Shown piece by piece: positions 34,710 through 46,048 of a stretch of 64,000 nucleotides of DNA. Where the stretch lies: the NCBI GenBank assembly GCA_012932295.1, contig JAAONU010000002.1:17211388-17275387 (forward strand). The letters are read 5' to 3'. The position numbers and the translations under genes were made by a program. The number at the start of each line of letters is the position of its first letter. Positions within the stretch are counted from its first letter, which is position 1. Below the pieces are notes generated by a model, which had not been told where the DNA came from, did not search any database, and saw nothing but the letters and a program-made list of their open reading frames with translations. Source of the DNA: Cyclina sinensis. Its lineage: Eukaryota > Mollusca > Bivalvia > Venerida > Veneridae.

Positions 34710-35148
34710 AGTTTTCATGTTACTTTGTCAAGATGTATGACTTGATTTCTCAGACAAGACTAAAACTTGGACACATTGTAAAAACTAGGTCTCTAGCACA
34801 GGTAAAAGGAAAATCTTGAGCACATTAGGTGATTTGTTTCAGTCTTCATGAAAAAGATCAAAAGAAAACCTAAGGAAAATTTAAAAGGTCATTTAATTGA
34901 CCCACTTTTCATGAAATCTAGTTAGAACAATTGACCTCATAGTCTGTATGTCATGATTGAAACTGGGTTACTAAGTCTTTGTTATTATTTATTATCTGCA
35001 TATGGTAGATTTGACTATTATGTTTGACCATTATATCAGTAATATGTGATATAGGCATTTTAAAATAAATTATTATCTTTTATTTTTTAACATCATTTTG
35101 AAGGCACAATTTTATATGTGTTGTTTATAGAAGTGTTTTGTTTTACAG
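34710..35148. other. Intron sequence upstream of the FHA exon
   Basis: Diverged B-like phrases up to about 34930, then AT-rich DNA ending in the polypyrimidine tract and AG of the 35149 exon. Confidence 0.5.
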
Positions 35149-35271
35149 GCTGTATGATATGTCTGGGAAGGTCCAATTACTTCCGCTTCAATCATCCTCA
35201 TGAAGCAAAGAAAATGAAGGAAGCAATGCCCAACTGTCGTGTTTCATGTGCCCCTCTCCAGTTACTACAAG
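35149..35271 (+). CDS. Internal exon encoding end of an FHA domain, PHLDB/LL5-like
   Basis: The exon lies between a good acceptor (GTTTTGTTTTACAG ending at 35148) and a donor (GTAAGG from 35272). It is 123 bp, phase 1 at both ends. Read in the only stop-free frame, it gives CMICLGRSNYFRFNHPHEA, then KKMKEAMPNC. The RFNHP motif is the last-strand signature of FHA domains in kinesin-3, afadin and PHLDB proteins. The CM.CLG...RFNHP.EAK.MK pattern fits PHLDB1/PHLDB2 (LL5) best. In animals these proteins are cortical adaptors for microtubule capture and basement-membrane adhesion. It is the only host coding segment recognised, and neighbouring exons could not be identified. A kinesin-type FHA protein is the main alternative. 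No gene symbol is given because only one exon is seen. Confidence 0.75.
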
Positions 35272-35295
35272 GTAAGGCTTACTGTAGGTGAAGCT

Positions 35296-35600
35296 GCAAC
35301 AATAACAAGAATTTTGAACATAATTCTTGCCCTCACAGGCAGCCAATGAAGAGATTTAAGAATTTCAGTAGTAGGATGATCATATGGAGCACTGGTAACA
35401 ACTCTTGCCGCTTGGTTCTGAATTCTCTGAAGTTTATTGACCAGATAGGCAGGGATATCCGTAAAAAGTCCATTGCAGAAGTCGATGTGTGAATGGATGA
35501 GCCCGTGTACCATTATTTCTGTTGATTTTTGAGATAGATGTTTGCGAATGTCTTTTAGACACCACAGATATCTAAGCTTTAGGTCATTCATTTTCTTAAG
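35296..35600 (-). pseudogene. LINE (CR1/Jockey-like) reverse transcriptase C-terminal fragment
   Basis: Minus-strand frame (35591 down to about 35301) with the thumb/C-terminal motifs of non-LTR reverse transcriptases: HSHIDFCNGLF, then LQRIQNQAARVV, YDHPTTEIL and LHWLPVRARIMFKIL. These are hallmarks of CR1/Jockey-type LINEs. Only about 100 residues remain, without the catalytic palm. Homology stops roughly 25-30 bp from the splice donor of the FHA exon, on the opposite strand. A dead fragment; the same frame runs on into the exon only by chance. Confidence 0.85.
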
Positions 35601-35609
35601 AGAAGGTTT

Positions 35610-36460
35610 TCCTGTGTAAGTCTACAAATGAACAAGTTACCCCTTCGATAAAAGCAGTTTTGATCCCAATGTCATGATTTGAGCACATCTGGTAGATGTC
35701 CAAATACCAGTGATATACATAAAACATCTAAGTCGAAGGAGGTTTTTCCTATAAAACTGTGAAATCTAGTGATTTGGGGCCAAAGTTGATCCTGGGGCCA
35801 TTATTAGAACAAGTTTGATAGATGACCAGTAGGCTCTGTTACACATTAAATATCTTAATAACTCTAGATCTTGTGGTTTCTGACAAGAATTTTAAAGTTT
35901 TTTCTAAAGTCTATGTAAAATCATGTGACCTCTAGGGTGAGGCCAGTTTTGACCACAGGGGCATAATTTGAACAATCTTGTAAGATGACCTTTAGATGAT
36001 GATTTGCCTCATGTAAAATATCTTATCCCTAATTATTGTGGTTTAGACTGGAAGATTTTTTTAAAAGTCTTCTCTGCATAAGCCTTTGTGAAACAAAATG
36101 AATGACCTCATATGCATTTTTGAACAAAGTTTGGTAGAGGACTTGTGGATGCAAAATAGCTAAGTCTTAGTCCCTGTGATTTCAGACAAGAAGACTTTTG
36201 AAGTCTTCCCTAAATAAGCTTAGGTGAAATCAAGGGCAGGTAGATTAACGACCACTGGGGTCATATTTAAACAGTCTTGGTAGATGACCTCATGTTGAAC
36301 CTTCATGCCAAATTTCTAAGCCCACTGACTAGTGATTAAAGACAAGAGGGGTGGGGCTATTACTGACAACAGGGGTGTAATTTGTATAATCTTGGTAGAG
36401 GACCTCTAGTTGAACCTCAATGCAAAATAGCACTATGCCTAGTGGTTAAAGACAAGACAA
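35610..36460 (-). repeat. Family A core units in reverse orientation
   Basis: Reverse-complement family A units: 'AGGGGCATAATTTGAACAAT', 'TTTGGTAGAGGAC', 'TTGTGGTTTCTGACAAGAA'. This is the only clearly minus-strand family A copy in the window; no head or 3' terminus is kept. Confidence 0.8.
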
Positions 36461-37205
36461 TTTGTTTCCCCCCTTCGAAGTAGCCAGGGTATATTGCTTT
36501 GCACATGTTTGTCAGTCCATCCGTCTGTCCTTCCATAGACTAGACTTTGTCTGATCAATAACTCGAGTACCATTTGAATGCACAGCCTTCAGACTTCATA
36601 CAATGGTTGCCCTTACTGAGTAGAAAATCACTATTGTTTTTGGGGTCAGTAGGTTAAAGGTTAAGGTCACAATCACCTTCAATCAATAACTAAAGAATGC
36701 TTTGGTCATGACCTGTAGATGACACATAGTGATTGTGAGGTCAGTAGGTCAAAATTCAAGGTCACATTTATAAGTAAATAACTAGAAGAAGCTTTGGCTT
36801 ACAGTCTTCAGATTTAGTGGAGAGGTTGGTCACCTGTAAATGACTTCTATTGATTTTGAGATCAGTAGGACAAAGGTCAAGATCACCATGACCTATACCA
36901 CAAAAAGCTTGTCTGATCAAAAACTAGGGAATGCTTGGCCTACAGTCCTCTGATTTGATAGGGAGGTTGGTCATGTGGTATATGACCCCCTTTCATTTTG
37001 AGGTCAGTAGTGAAAGGTGAAAAGTGACATTCACCATAAAAACTTGTCTACTGTCTTCAGATTTGATAGTGTGGTTGGTCATGGCCTGTAGATGACCCAT
37101 TTTGATTTTGAGGTTAGTAGGTCAAAAGTCAAAGTCACATTTAGAAGTCAATGTAACATGATTAATTGGTTCCCAAAAACATCTCTCCTTTAATCTATCT
37201 AGGCC
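36461..37205 (+). repeat. Family I tandem-core element
   Basis: Head TTGTTTCCCCCCTTCGAAG...GGGTATATTGC, then TCCATCCGTCTGTCC. Four diverged units of ~130-150 bp carry 'GTCTTCAGATTTGATAG', 'GGTTGGTCATG' and 'TTGAGGTCAGTAGGTCAAA'. No clear 3' terminus. Confidence 0.75.
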
Positions 37206-37227
37206 CTAGTAGATTTGCAGAAGATGA

Positions 37228-38212
37228 TTTTTAGCTCACCTGAGCAAGAAGTGCTCAAGGGTGAGCTTTTGGTATCATTGATTGTTCCATGTGCGTTGTG
37301 TGTTATGCGTGGTCAACAATTTGACTTGAATGACTTCTCCTCCTATACTGCTAAGCCAGCTTTGATGAAACATGCCTGGGATATTCCATGCATGAAGCTC
37401 TACCAATGTTTTTCAAAGAATTGAATTAAATCAAGAACTCAGGTTGCCATGCAAACAAAAACGGAAAACTTTAAAAGCCTTCTTGTCTGAAACCAAAAGG
37501 CCCTGTACCTTAAGATTTGGTATGTAGCATTGTCTAGTGGACCTCTACCAAATTTGTTCAAATTATAACCCTTGGGTCAATTTTGGCCCCGCCACCAGGG
37601 TCAACTGATTTTACATTGTGCAATGTCTTATATATGGAATACTTTAAAATCTTTCAGTCTGAAACCAAAAGGCCCTGAGCCTTAAGATTTGGTATTTAGC
37701 ATTGTCTAGTGGACCTCTACCAAGTTTATTTCAATTATACCGCTTGGGTCAAATTTGGCCCTGCCCAGGGGGTCAATTGATTTAACATGGCTTATATAGG
37801 GAAAACTTTAAAAAAATTCTTGTCTGAAACCACAAGGCCCTGAGCCTTAAGATTTGGTATGTATCATTGTCTAGTGGACCTCTACTAAGTTTCTTCAAAT
37901 TTTGCCCCTGGGATCAGATTTGACCCTGCCCCAGGGGTCAATTGATTTTACATAGGCTTATATAGGGAAAACTTTTAAAAAACTTAATGTCTGAAACCAC
38001 AAAGCCTAGGACTTAGATATTTTTAATGTAGCATTGTCTAGTGGACCTCTACCAAGTTTGTTCAAATTATGCCCCTTAACAGAAAATTGGCTTTACCCTG
38101 GGGGTCAAATTAATTCATATATATTTATATAGGGAGAATGCTTTTGATGTTTGCTCAACAGCAGACCCATAGGAAAAGCATTCAGTCGAGCGATCTATGG
38201 CCATCTTGTACA
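37228..38212 (+). repeat. Family A tandem-core element
   Basis: Complete-looking copy: hairpin AGCTCACCTGAGCAAGAAGTG...GGGTGAGCT, head block with GGTTGCCATGCAAAC, five core units, and a 3' end that is worn (GTTTGCTCAACAGCAGACCC, CATTCAGTCGAGCGATC, GGCCATCTTG). Confidence 0.87.
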
Positions 38213-38330
38213 TCTTTATATTATGCAAAAAGTTAGTTAAGTTCTTTACTTAGCCAGGTTTTCTAAATTTTGTATGAAACATTCACAGTAGAACTCTATC
38301 AAAAATGTTCAAACTTTGCCTTTGGGTCAT

Positions 38331-39608
38331 TTTTAGCTCACCTGAGCACAAAGTGCTCAGGTTGAGCTTTTCTGATCGGTCTTTGTCCGTCGTCCGTCCG
38401 CAAATTTAATGAAACTTGCCTGGGATGTTCCTTGCATGAAGCTCTACCAAGATTGTTCAAATGGTTCTGGTCCATTGCATTTCTGGTTCACTGGAGCTAA
38501 AAATAGATTTTATAAGTTGAATCTTTAAAAATCTTCTCCGAAACCACAGGGCCTGGAGCTTTGATATTTGGTATGAAGCATCATCTAGTGGACCTCTACC
38601 AAGTTTGTTCAAATTATGTCCCTGGGGTTAAAACTGACCCCACCCCAGGGGTCAGTTGATTTTACATAGAGTTATATAGGGAAAACTTGAAAATCTTCTT
38701 GTCAGAAACAAGAAGGCCTAGAGTTAAGATATTTTGTATGAAGCATTGTCTACAGGACCTCTACCAAGTTTGTTCAAGTCATGGACCCTAGGTCAAAAAT
38801 GGCCCCGCCCCAGGGTCACATGTTTTACAGAGAGTTATATAGGAAAAACTTTAAAAATCTTCTTGTCATAAACAACAAGGGCTAGAGTTAAGATATTTGG
38901 TGTGCAGCATTATCTAATGGACCTCTATCAAGATTGTTCTAATCATGGCCTCTGGGTCAAAATAGGCGCCGCCCTAGGCCTCACATGTTTTACATAGAAT
39001 TATATAGGAAAAACTTGAAAAATCTTCTTGTCAGAAACCACAAGGCCTAGAGTTAAGATATTTGGTATGCAGCATTGTCTAGTGGACCTCTACCAAGTTT
39101 GTTAAAAAAATGCTCCTGGGGTCACTATTGGCCCCGCTTGAGGGGTCACAAGTTATTAATAACAATATAGAAGAAAATCTTAAAAAATCTTCTTGTCTGA
39201 AACCACAAGGCCTAGAATTTTAAAATTTTGCACGAAGCAAGCTTTATCAAGCTTTTTCAAATTATTAGATTAGGTAAAAGGTCACGGAGGCTAAAAGTAG
39301 ATTTATCTACTGTACCTCATAGAGCCTTCATTTATAGACCAATATCTTTGATATTCAGTATAGAGGTTCCTTGCTTGGACCTCTACCCATGGGTAGGGTT
39401 TGAGGTCACTGGGTCAAGGTCAAGATCACCATAGCTTATAATAGATATTTCTACTTTCTGTCATAGAGCCTTTATTTATTGACTGATATTTTACATATTT
39501 GGTTTGTAGGCACTTATATATGTCCGTTAAAAAATGAAATACTGCTTAACAGCAAACCTACCGCCAAAGTACTCAGGTGAGTGATCCAGGGCCATCATGG
39601 CCCTGTTG
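38331..39608 (+). repeat. Family A tandem-core element, full structure
   Basis: Head hairpin AGCTCACCTGAGCACAAAGTG and CGTCGTCCGTCCGC. Core units each ~155-166 bp (GGACCTCTACCAAG recurs) and a short G-like block near 39300-39480. The 3' end is ACTCAGGTGAGTGATCCAGG, then GGGCCATCATGGCCC and TGTTGTT. Confidence 0.88.
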
Positions 39609-40438
39609 TTAGCATTTTTTATAGGACTTTCTATTTATCCCCCACCAAAATGGCGGTGGGGGATATGGTAAAAGTCTGCGTCCATCAATCCTTCCGTCCC
39701 ACATTTTTGTCCAGAGCATCACTTAAAAAGCATTTGACATATCAACTTGAAACTTCATAGGTGGATACATCTTATTTAGGAGGAGTGCAGTGAACAAGAA
39801 TGTTACCTCTACCCTTCAAATGTATTTAGTTATTTCCCTTTGATATTTTTCATGCAAAATTTTTGTCCGGAGCAGAACTGGAATAATATTGGACATATCA
39901 AATTGAAACTTCATAGGTACAGAGATCTCAGTGAGGAGGAGTGCACTGCACTAGAATACTAACACTTCCCCTCCCTTCATAATTATTAGTTACTAGTATT
40001 TCCCTTTGTTATTTTTCATGCATAATTTTTGACCGAAGCATAACTGGAAAAGTATTTAACATATCAAATTTAAACTTTAAAGGTTGGTACACCTCATTGA
40101 GGAAGAGTGCAATGCACAAGAATGTTACCTATACCCTTCAAATTTATTTAGTTATTTCCCTTTGTTATTTTTCATGCAAAATTTTTGTCCGGAGCAGAAC
40201 TGGAATAATATTGGACATATCAAATTGAAACTTCATAGATACAGAGATCTCAATGAGGAGGAGTGCACTAGAATACTAACACTACCCCTTCCTTCATAAT
40301 TATTAGTTATTTCCCTTTGTTATTTTTCATGCATAATTTTTGACTGAAGCATATCTGGAAAAGTGTTTGACATATCAACTTGAAATATTACACGTACAGA
40401 TATCTCATTGAGGAGGAGTACATTGCACAAGAATACTA

Positions 40439-40692
40439 TTGTTGTTGTTTATTGGGGTTTAACGCAGATTTCAACATCTAGGCTATATCTCGGCGGTCAG
40501 TCCATCTAACTGGTTTTCCTGGATAACTAACCAATAATTACCAATTTCTCCGCAAGTGACTGACTACTGTTCCCACTTGATCTACTCTGAATCAGCGGTG
40601 AGAGACAAATGAACATCAGACACAATGCCTGAGATCAATTGTCATGGAGAAATTTTGCCCTGCCCATGGTCAGAGCTAAGTGGGCGGGCACT
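40439..40692 (-). mobile_element. tRNA-derived SINE, 5' truncated, with 10-bp target duplication
   Basis: Flanked by AAGAATACTA at 40429-40438 and 40693-40702. On the minus strand it ends in a (CAA)n tail. It shares its body ('ATTTCTCCATGA.AATTGAT', 'ATTTCTCCGCAAGTGACTGA' on the + strand) with the SINE at 44003-44277. The tRNA head is cut, so it inserted as a 5'-truncated copy. Confidence 0.85.
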
Positions 40693-41188
40693 AAGAATAC
40701 TAACCCTACCCTTCATAATTTATTATAAGTTATTTCCCTTTGTTATTTTTTAGCTTAATTTTTGTCTAGAGCATAATTCAAAAAGTATTTGACATATCAA
40801 CTTGAAACTTTAAAGGTGGATACACCTCATTGAGGAGGAGTACTAACTCTACCCTTCATATTTTTTTAGGTTTTTCCCTTTGTTATTTTTTATGCATAAT
40901 TTTTGTCCAGAGCAAAACTTCAAATGTATTATTGATATCAACTTGAAACTTCACAGGTGGATAAACCTCAACGAGGAGGAGTGCATTGCACAAGAGTGAT
41001 ACCTGTACTCTTCATTATTTTTGAGTAATTGTTCTTTGTTATTTTTCATGCTCAATTTTTGTCAAGAGCATAACTGGAAAAGCGTTTGAGATATTAACTT
41101 GAAACTTCATAATTGGATATATCTTATCTAGGAGGAGTGCAGAGCACAAGATTGATGACTCTACCTTTGATAATTTTTTAGTTATTGC

Positions 41189-42411
41189 CTTTTTAGCTCA
41201 CCTGAGCAAATGCTCAGGGTGAGCTATTGTAATCACCCTGTGTCCGTCGTCCATTGTCATCATTTTACATTAAATGACATGTCCTCCTAAACCACAAAGC
41301 TATTATAAACCAAACTTTTCAGAAATGTTCCTTATATTTTATGTCCCTTTTCTAAAATTGCTCAAACCATACCGCTCCATTGTACCTAAGGGCTGCAAAA
41401 GCTAAAAATAGCCCTCTATTAAAATTGCTTAAATGGTTCTGCTCCATTGAACAAAATTGCCTCTAGAGCTAAAAATAGATTTTCATCAATATTTGGCTTC
41501 AAATGACATCTCCTCCAAAACCACTTGGCCATTTTAACAACATCTCCTCCTAAACGGCTAGGTGATTTTCCACCAAATTTTACAGAAATGTTTCTTACAT
41601 AGCTCTCTATTAAAATTGCTAAAATGGTTCTGCTCCATTGAACAAAATGGCCACCAGAGCTAAAAATAGATTTTCATCAATGTTTGGCCTCAAATGACAT
41701 CTCCTCCAAAACCACTTAGTTATTTAAAACCAAATTTGACTGAAATGTTCATTTTATTGCCGTCTTTTTTCTAGAATTGCTCAAACCATTCAGCTGCATT
41801 GCACATAAGGGCTGCAAAAGCTAAAAAGAAAGAAACAAAATTAAAACAACATCTTCTCCTAAATGGCTAGGTGATATTCCACCAATTTTCACAGAAATGT
41901 TCCTTACATCAGGGTCTTTCAAATAGCATGGTCTGGAAATGGGAAATATGCTGTCTTGACTCCATAAAGAAGCGACCGCCATTGTTAAGTGAATCACGCT
42001 GTTAAAATATTAAAAATATATGATTAAAAATTTGTTTCATTGATCTAAAAATTATTTAAAAGAAAGGTAAGTATTATATTTTCACATTATATATATATGA
42101 AAGTTATTATCTTTTTGAAAAACCCTGCTTACATAGCCCTGTATTAAAATTGCTAAAATTGTTCCGCTACATTGAACAAAATGGCTGCCAGAGCTAAAAA
42201 AAGATTTTCGTCAATATTTGGCTTCAAATGACATCTCCTCACAAGCTGTTATCATGAAATTGCCTCTGCCATATGGATGTTTTTGTATAAAATAGGAGAT
42301 CTTTGAAATTCTTCATTTAGAAAATGTAATGTTGCATCTGAGGTTTGCTCAACAGTAGACCCTCAGCCAAAGTACTCAGGTGAACGATCCAGGGCCATCA
42401 TGGCCCTCTTG
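41189..42411 (+). repeat. Family A tandem-core element nested in family D
   Basis: Hairpin AGCTCACCTGAGCAAATGCTC...GGGTGAGCT, GTGTCCGTCGTCC. Units of a variant body ('GACATCTCCTCCAAAACCAC', 'GTTCTGCTCCATTGAAC'). The tail is CTCAACAGTAGACCCTCAG, GTACTCAGGTGAACGATCC, GGGCCATCATGGCCC, CTCTTGT. A hAT-like MITE sits inside at 41910-42127. Confidence 0.88.
41910..42127. mobile_element. hAT-like MITE (218 bp)
   Basis: Inverted ends CAGGGTCTTTCAAATAG and (from the right) CAGGGTTTTTCAAAAAG, flanked by CTTACAT on both sides (41903-41909, 42128-42134). CAGGG termini with a 7-8 bp duplication point to hAT. No coding sequence. Confidence 0.8.
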
Positions 42412-42629
42412 TATTATTTTTCTTGCTTAATTTTTGTTCGGACGATAACTCAAAAATATTTGAGATATCAAGTTGAAACTTTATATGTTAATATATGTAA
42501 TTGGGGAGCAGTGCTGTGCACAAGAATGATAACTAAGCAAACATATTTGGCAGGGGATGGCCATTTCAACATGGCTCTTGTTTATTTTGGTAATAAATTC
42601 ATTACATGGCACTTGTTTTTCTTAGCAGA

Positions 42630-42672
42630 TATTCTCAGGTGAGCATTTTTGGGCTATCATGGCCCTTTTGTT
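42630..42672 (+). repeat. Orphan family A/B 3' terminus
   Basis: TTCTCAGGTGAGCATTTTTG, then GGGCTATCATGGCCC and TTTTGTT with no body of its own. It is probably the far end of the element interrupted by family D. Confidence 0.7.
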
Positions 42673-43417
42673 ACTCACAATATTAGTTAGACTGAGAGGC
42701 TGCTCACAAAATGCATTAAAAGTGTGTCAGTCTTAGAGAATTTGTGCAGGTATTTTTGGCCTCAGGCTGGTTTGTACAGATCATATCAAAATAAGTATCT
42801 TTTTCAAGTGGAAGGTGTACAACTTACTCATTTTGTTTTAGATAAACTTGGTTTAGAGTCTTATTTTATCAAAGTCAACTCAACTCAACTCATTTTTGTA
42901 CTGAAGGGACTTAACTAGTTAGTAAATTTGTTTAGTTACTTCCCTAAGAAGACTGAGAAAAAATACATTATATTTAGTGTAAACAGTTTAAATAATGTTA
43001 GTAGAGTTAAGGACAGTTAGTTTCATAAGAAGACTTAGAAGAAATAATCAGTTTAAAGTGACTGACTCATGGTTCGACGATACATAAACAAAAAATGTTT
43101 ATATATAGAGAGAGAGAAAATATAGTTATCATTGTGAAGAATGTATCTAAACTAAGTTACTTTCTCATTTTAGTAAGAGAAACATGCCATAATGTGAAGT
43201 TTTACACAATTTTATCAATAAAACATTTTACTTCATTAGTCACTGGGTGGGTACCACTTAGTTTATATCTTTAATTTTGAAAGTCTGTAGGTTAGCTCAC
43301 TGCTCTTAGTTTACTGACTGGAAGGGCATGGGTTCAGATTGGATTGAAACCAAAGAATATGAACTTAATTCTGGTTGTTTGGCCATTTTATTACAAATAA
43401 AATGTGACTGGGAGAAT
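42673..43417. other. Unannotated AT-rich stretch
   Basis: Contains a short CAACT run near 42875 and a GAGAGA run near 43109. Nothing else was recognised. Confidence 0.5.
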
Positions 43418-43528
43418 AGTGGCAAGCTAATGGGACAGCTGATTGGTCAATGATAGTGGCAAGCCAATGGGACAGTTGATTGGTCAAAAATAGTGGCAAG
43501 CTAATGGGACAGCTGATTGGTCAAAAAT
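43418..43528 (+). repeat. 37-bp tandem repeat, three copies
   Basis: Copies start at 43418, 43455 and 43492. Each carries TAATGGGACAGCTGATTGGT or a one-to-two-base variant, including an ATTGG (CCAAT-box complement); copies 1 and 3 also keep CAGCTG. Confidence 0.9.
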
Positions 43529-44002
43529 AGAGTAAAACAGAGTAATGACCATATCTAGTCATACTGAAGCAACAATATGGTAAACAAAATCAGAAATAGA
43601 ATGGAACTTTGGTGAACAATCAGAGGCTGTTATATGTATTGGTATGGTAAATCTGTAAAAAAAAACTTGAGCAGCGAAGGTCAGAAGGTAAACCAATTTT
43701 CTGCCTGGTTGGGTGTGTGATAGGTCTCAGAAGCTGTTAGAATCTAGCCTAATCATTATTTACTTTTTATCTGTATATTACAGCAATCAGTTTCTGTTTA
43801 CTAACCCAGGTATTCAATAGGGGTAAAACGTTGAATTACTTAGTCACATATTGAAGTATATGTATGTCATTTTCTCTGGAAGTGAATGTTAGCTTTTTGT
43901 GTGACAGGAAAAAAGGTTTCTTCAAAACATTGAAATGTTTTGTGTTAAGTAATAACTGGATCAAAATAGGAACAAAGTCTATGTGCCATAGAACTTTTTG
44001 AG
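43529..44002. other. Unannotated stretch
   Basis: AT-rich DNA up to the SINE target site; nothing recognised. Confidence 0.5.
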
Positions 44003-44277
44003 TTTGGTTTGGTTTAATTGGGGTTTAACGCCAGTTTAACAGCTAAGGTCATATCCCGGCAATCAGTCCATCTAACCAGTGTTCCAAGGTATCCAACCAG
44101 TTTACTAACCAATTTCTCCGCAAGTGACTGACTACTTGCTTCAGAGGTGAGGGTGAGGACAAATGACTGATAGATCAATTATCATGGAGAAATTTTGCCA
44201 GTCCTGATGGGGATTGAACAGGGATTGTCAAGATTGATGATCCGATGCTCTATCTATTCAGCTAGCCAGGCTGGCCT
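44003..44277 (-). mobile_element. tRNA-derived SINE, full length
   Basis: The minus strand starts with a tRNA-like head: A-box region CTGGCTAGCTGAATAGATAG, GAGCATCGG, then B-box-like TGTTCAATCCC. It continues with a body shared with 40439-40692 and ends in CCAAACCAAAC-type simple sequence. Flanked by ACTTTTTGAG (43993-44002) and ACTTTTTAAG (44278-44287), a 10-bp duplication with one change. It needs a LINE partner for mobility. Confidence 0.87.
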
Positions 44278-44377
44278 ACTTTTTAAGTAACATAGGATTG
44301 TAACCGAAATGAAATTGATATAAAATTTGAAATGAAATTTTTTTGGTAAGGAATAACACATGTTAACAATAACAGTA

Positions 44378-44480
44378 CAGTTGTTCCTTGAGGTCACTGG
44401 AACCAGGTCAGGTACTTCGAGTTCCAGAAATTAGAGCCATAAAATGTATTAAATGTTGAAGGCTTGTTCATAATTACCAC
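44378..44480 (+). repeat. Possible one-ended pogo-like MITE remnant
   Basis: TA followed by CAGTTGTTCCTTGAGGTCAC and CTTCGAGTTCC resembles the ends of the pogo-like element at 48168. No matching right end was found. Confidence 0.35.
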
Positions 44481-44744
44481 AAAATTAATATTGTTTAGAA
44501 ATTACATTTTACCTGTTCTATGTATTCTTGTATTTGAAACATGACAATAACTTAAAAATTACTATAATTCATTTATTTCTACTTTGATAAAAATATGTGC
44601 AAGCATTTTATTTGTGGTGTTATTTTCAAATCGTTGAAAAGAACAATAACTTACAGATGTCACACATGAAAATATAACATTAATAAAACAAAAGCACACC
44701 ACAAACAATAAAAACAAAAAAAATATTTATTGTTTATTGCCTTC

Positions 44745-45200
44745 TAATTAGCTCATCTGAACCAAACTTAAATGAATGTTCCTAAATTGGTCCTTTTTCA
44801 AATTTCTTGAAATTAAATGGTGCCATACAGAACTTTGGTTGCTATGGCAAACATGAGGAAAAACTTTGAAAATTTTCTTCTCAGAAATCACCAGCCCAAT
44901 TACCATATAATTTCACAAAAATTAGGTACCCATTTATCAAATTCCTTCAAGCTATGTTGCTGCCTTGAAAAGCATGGTCCACAGAGGATGGGTCTGTTTT
45001 CACTATTTGACTAAATGGAAAACTTAGAAAATCTTCTTCTCAGAAATCACCTGCACGATTTCAAAAAAATTTCATAAGAATGTTCCTAAGGTGGCCATTA
45101 TTCAGTTCTTTCTAGCCATTTAGGTCCCTTAAAAACATAGCCTACACAGGGCTGGCCTGTTTTCACTATATAAGTTTTTGGAAATATATTTGTTAAATAG
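44745..45200 (+). repeat. Old family A fragment
   Basis: Family A head phrases ('GGTTGCTATGGCAA', 'TAGCTCATCTGAACC') and three variant units like those at 4.8-5.4 kb ('GAAAATCTTCTTCTCAGAAA'). No 3' terminus. Confidence 0.7.
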
Positions 45201-45498
45201 GTCAGTAGGTGACCTCCTAAAATGTCAGTTGTTTTCATGAAATTTATTTTAAAAGGCTATGGTTCATTCTTGGAGATTTGTTATGTTTGTGTTTTTGTAT
45301 CTCTGTGACAACTTCTTGTAAAGAAATGGGTACATTAAGCTTATCAAAGGTAGGATTTAAAAATCAAAATCATCAACAACAGTTTAATATCACTAAATAA
45401 TCCTGAGAAATATGTCTTAAACTCATCCACAGAAATATCAGAATGGTTAGGTTTCCATTTCTTTTTAAAGTACGTCCAAAATCATGAGGTTTATCATT
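45201..45498. other. Unannotated AT-rich stretch
   Basis: Nothing recognised between two repeats. Confidence 0.5.
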
Positions 45499-46048
45499 TT
45501 AAGCTCACCTGTCACGTAGTGACAGAGTGAGCTTTTGTGATCGCCTTTTGTCCGTCGTCCGTCAGGCCACAATTAGTTTGTTAACACTCTAGTGGTCACA
45601 TTTTTGCCTCAATTATCATAAAACTTGGTCAGGGTGTTTGTGTCATTAATTTCTCGCAAGAGATCGAACATGGGTTATCTGGGTTAAAAAACTAGGTCAC
45701 AGAGTTAAAATATAGAAAAACCTTGTTAACACTCTAGAGGCTACTTTTTCTGTCCAAATATCTGAAAATTTGTCGGAAAGGTTGTTTCGATGATTTCTAG
45801 CTCAAGTTTAAATATGGGTCATCTAGGTTCAAAAACTAGGTCATAGATCCCAAATATGGAAAAAACTTGTTAACACTCTAGAGGTAACATTTTCAGTCCA
45901 AATAACCTGGAAATTTGTCAGAAAGATTGTTTCAATAATTTCTAGGTCAAGTTCAAATATGGGTCATTAACCAGGTCCATAGCAACTTTTTTAAAAGCAG
46001 TCATACTCAGGTGAGCGATATAGGGCCATGATGGCCCTCTTGTTTTGC
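45499..46048 (+). repeat. Family B element with alternative head hairpin
   Basis: Head AGCTCACCTGTCAC...GTGACAGAGTGAGCT: the outer stem is kept but the inner stem differs from the usual GAGC/GCTC. Three B units follow, then TACTCAGGTGAGCGATATAG, GGGCCATGATGGCCC and CTCTTGTTTT. The shortest complete copy in the window. Confidence 0.9.

Larger units (their letters stand above)
39638..42588 (+). repeat. Family D tandem-core element carrying a SINE and a family A element
   Basis: Head hairpin TATCCCCCACC...GGTGGGGGATA, GTCTGCGTCCATC. Units of ~155-167 bp carry 'TTGAAACTTCATAGGT', 'TTTCCCTTTGTTATTTTTC' and 'GAGGAGGAGTGC'. It is interrupted by a SINE (40439-40692) and by family A (41189-42411), then resumes at TTATTTTTCTTGC. 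The end is GGCAGGGGATGGCC, then CATGG and CTCTTGTTT. Confidence 0.88.
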
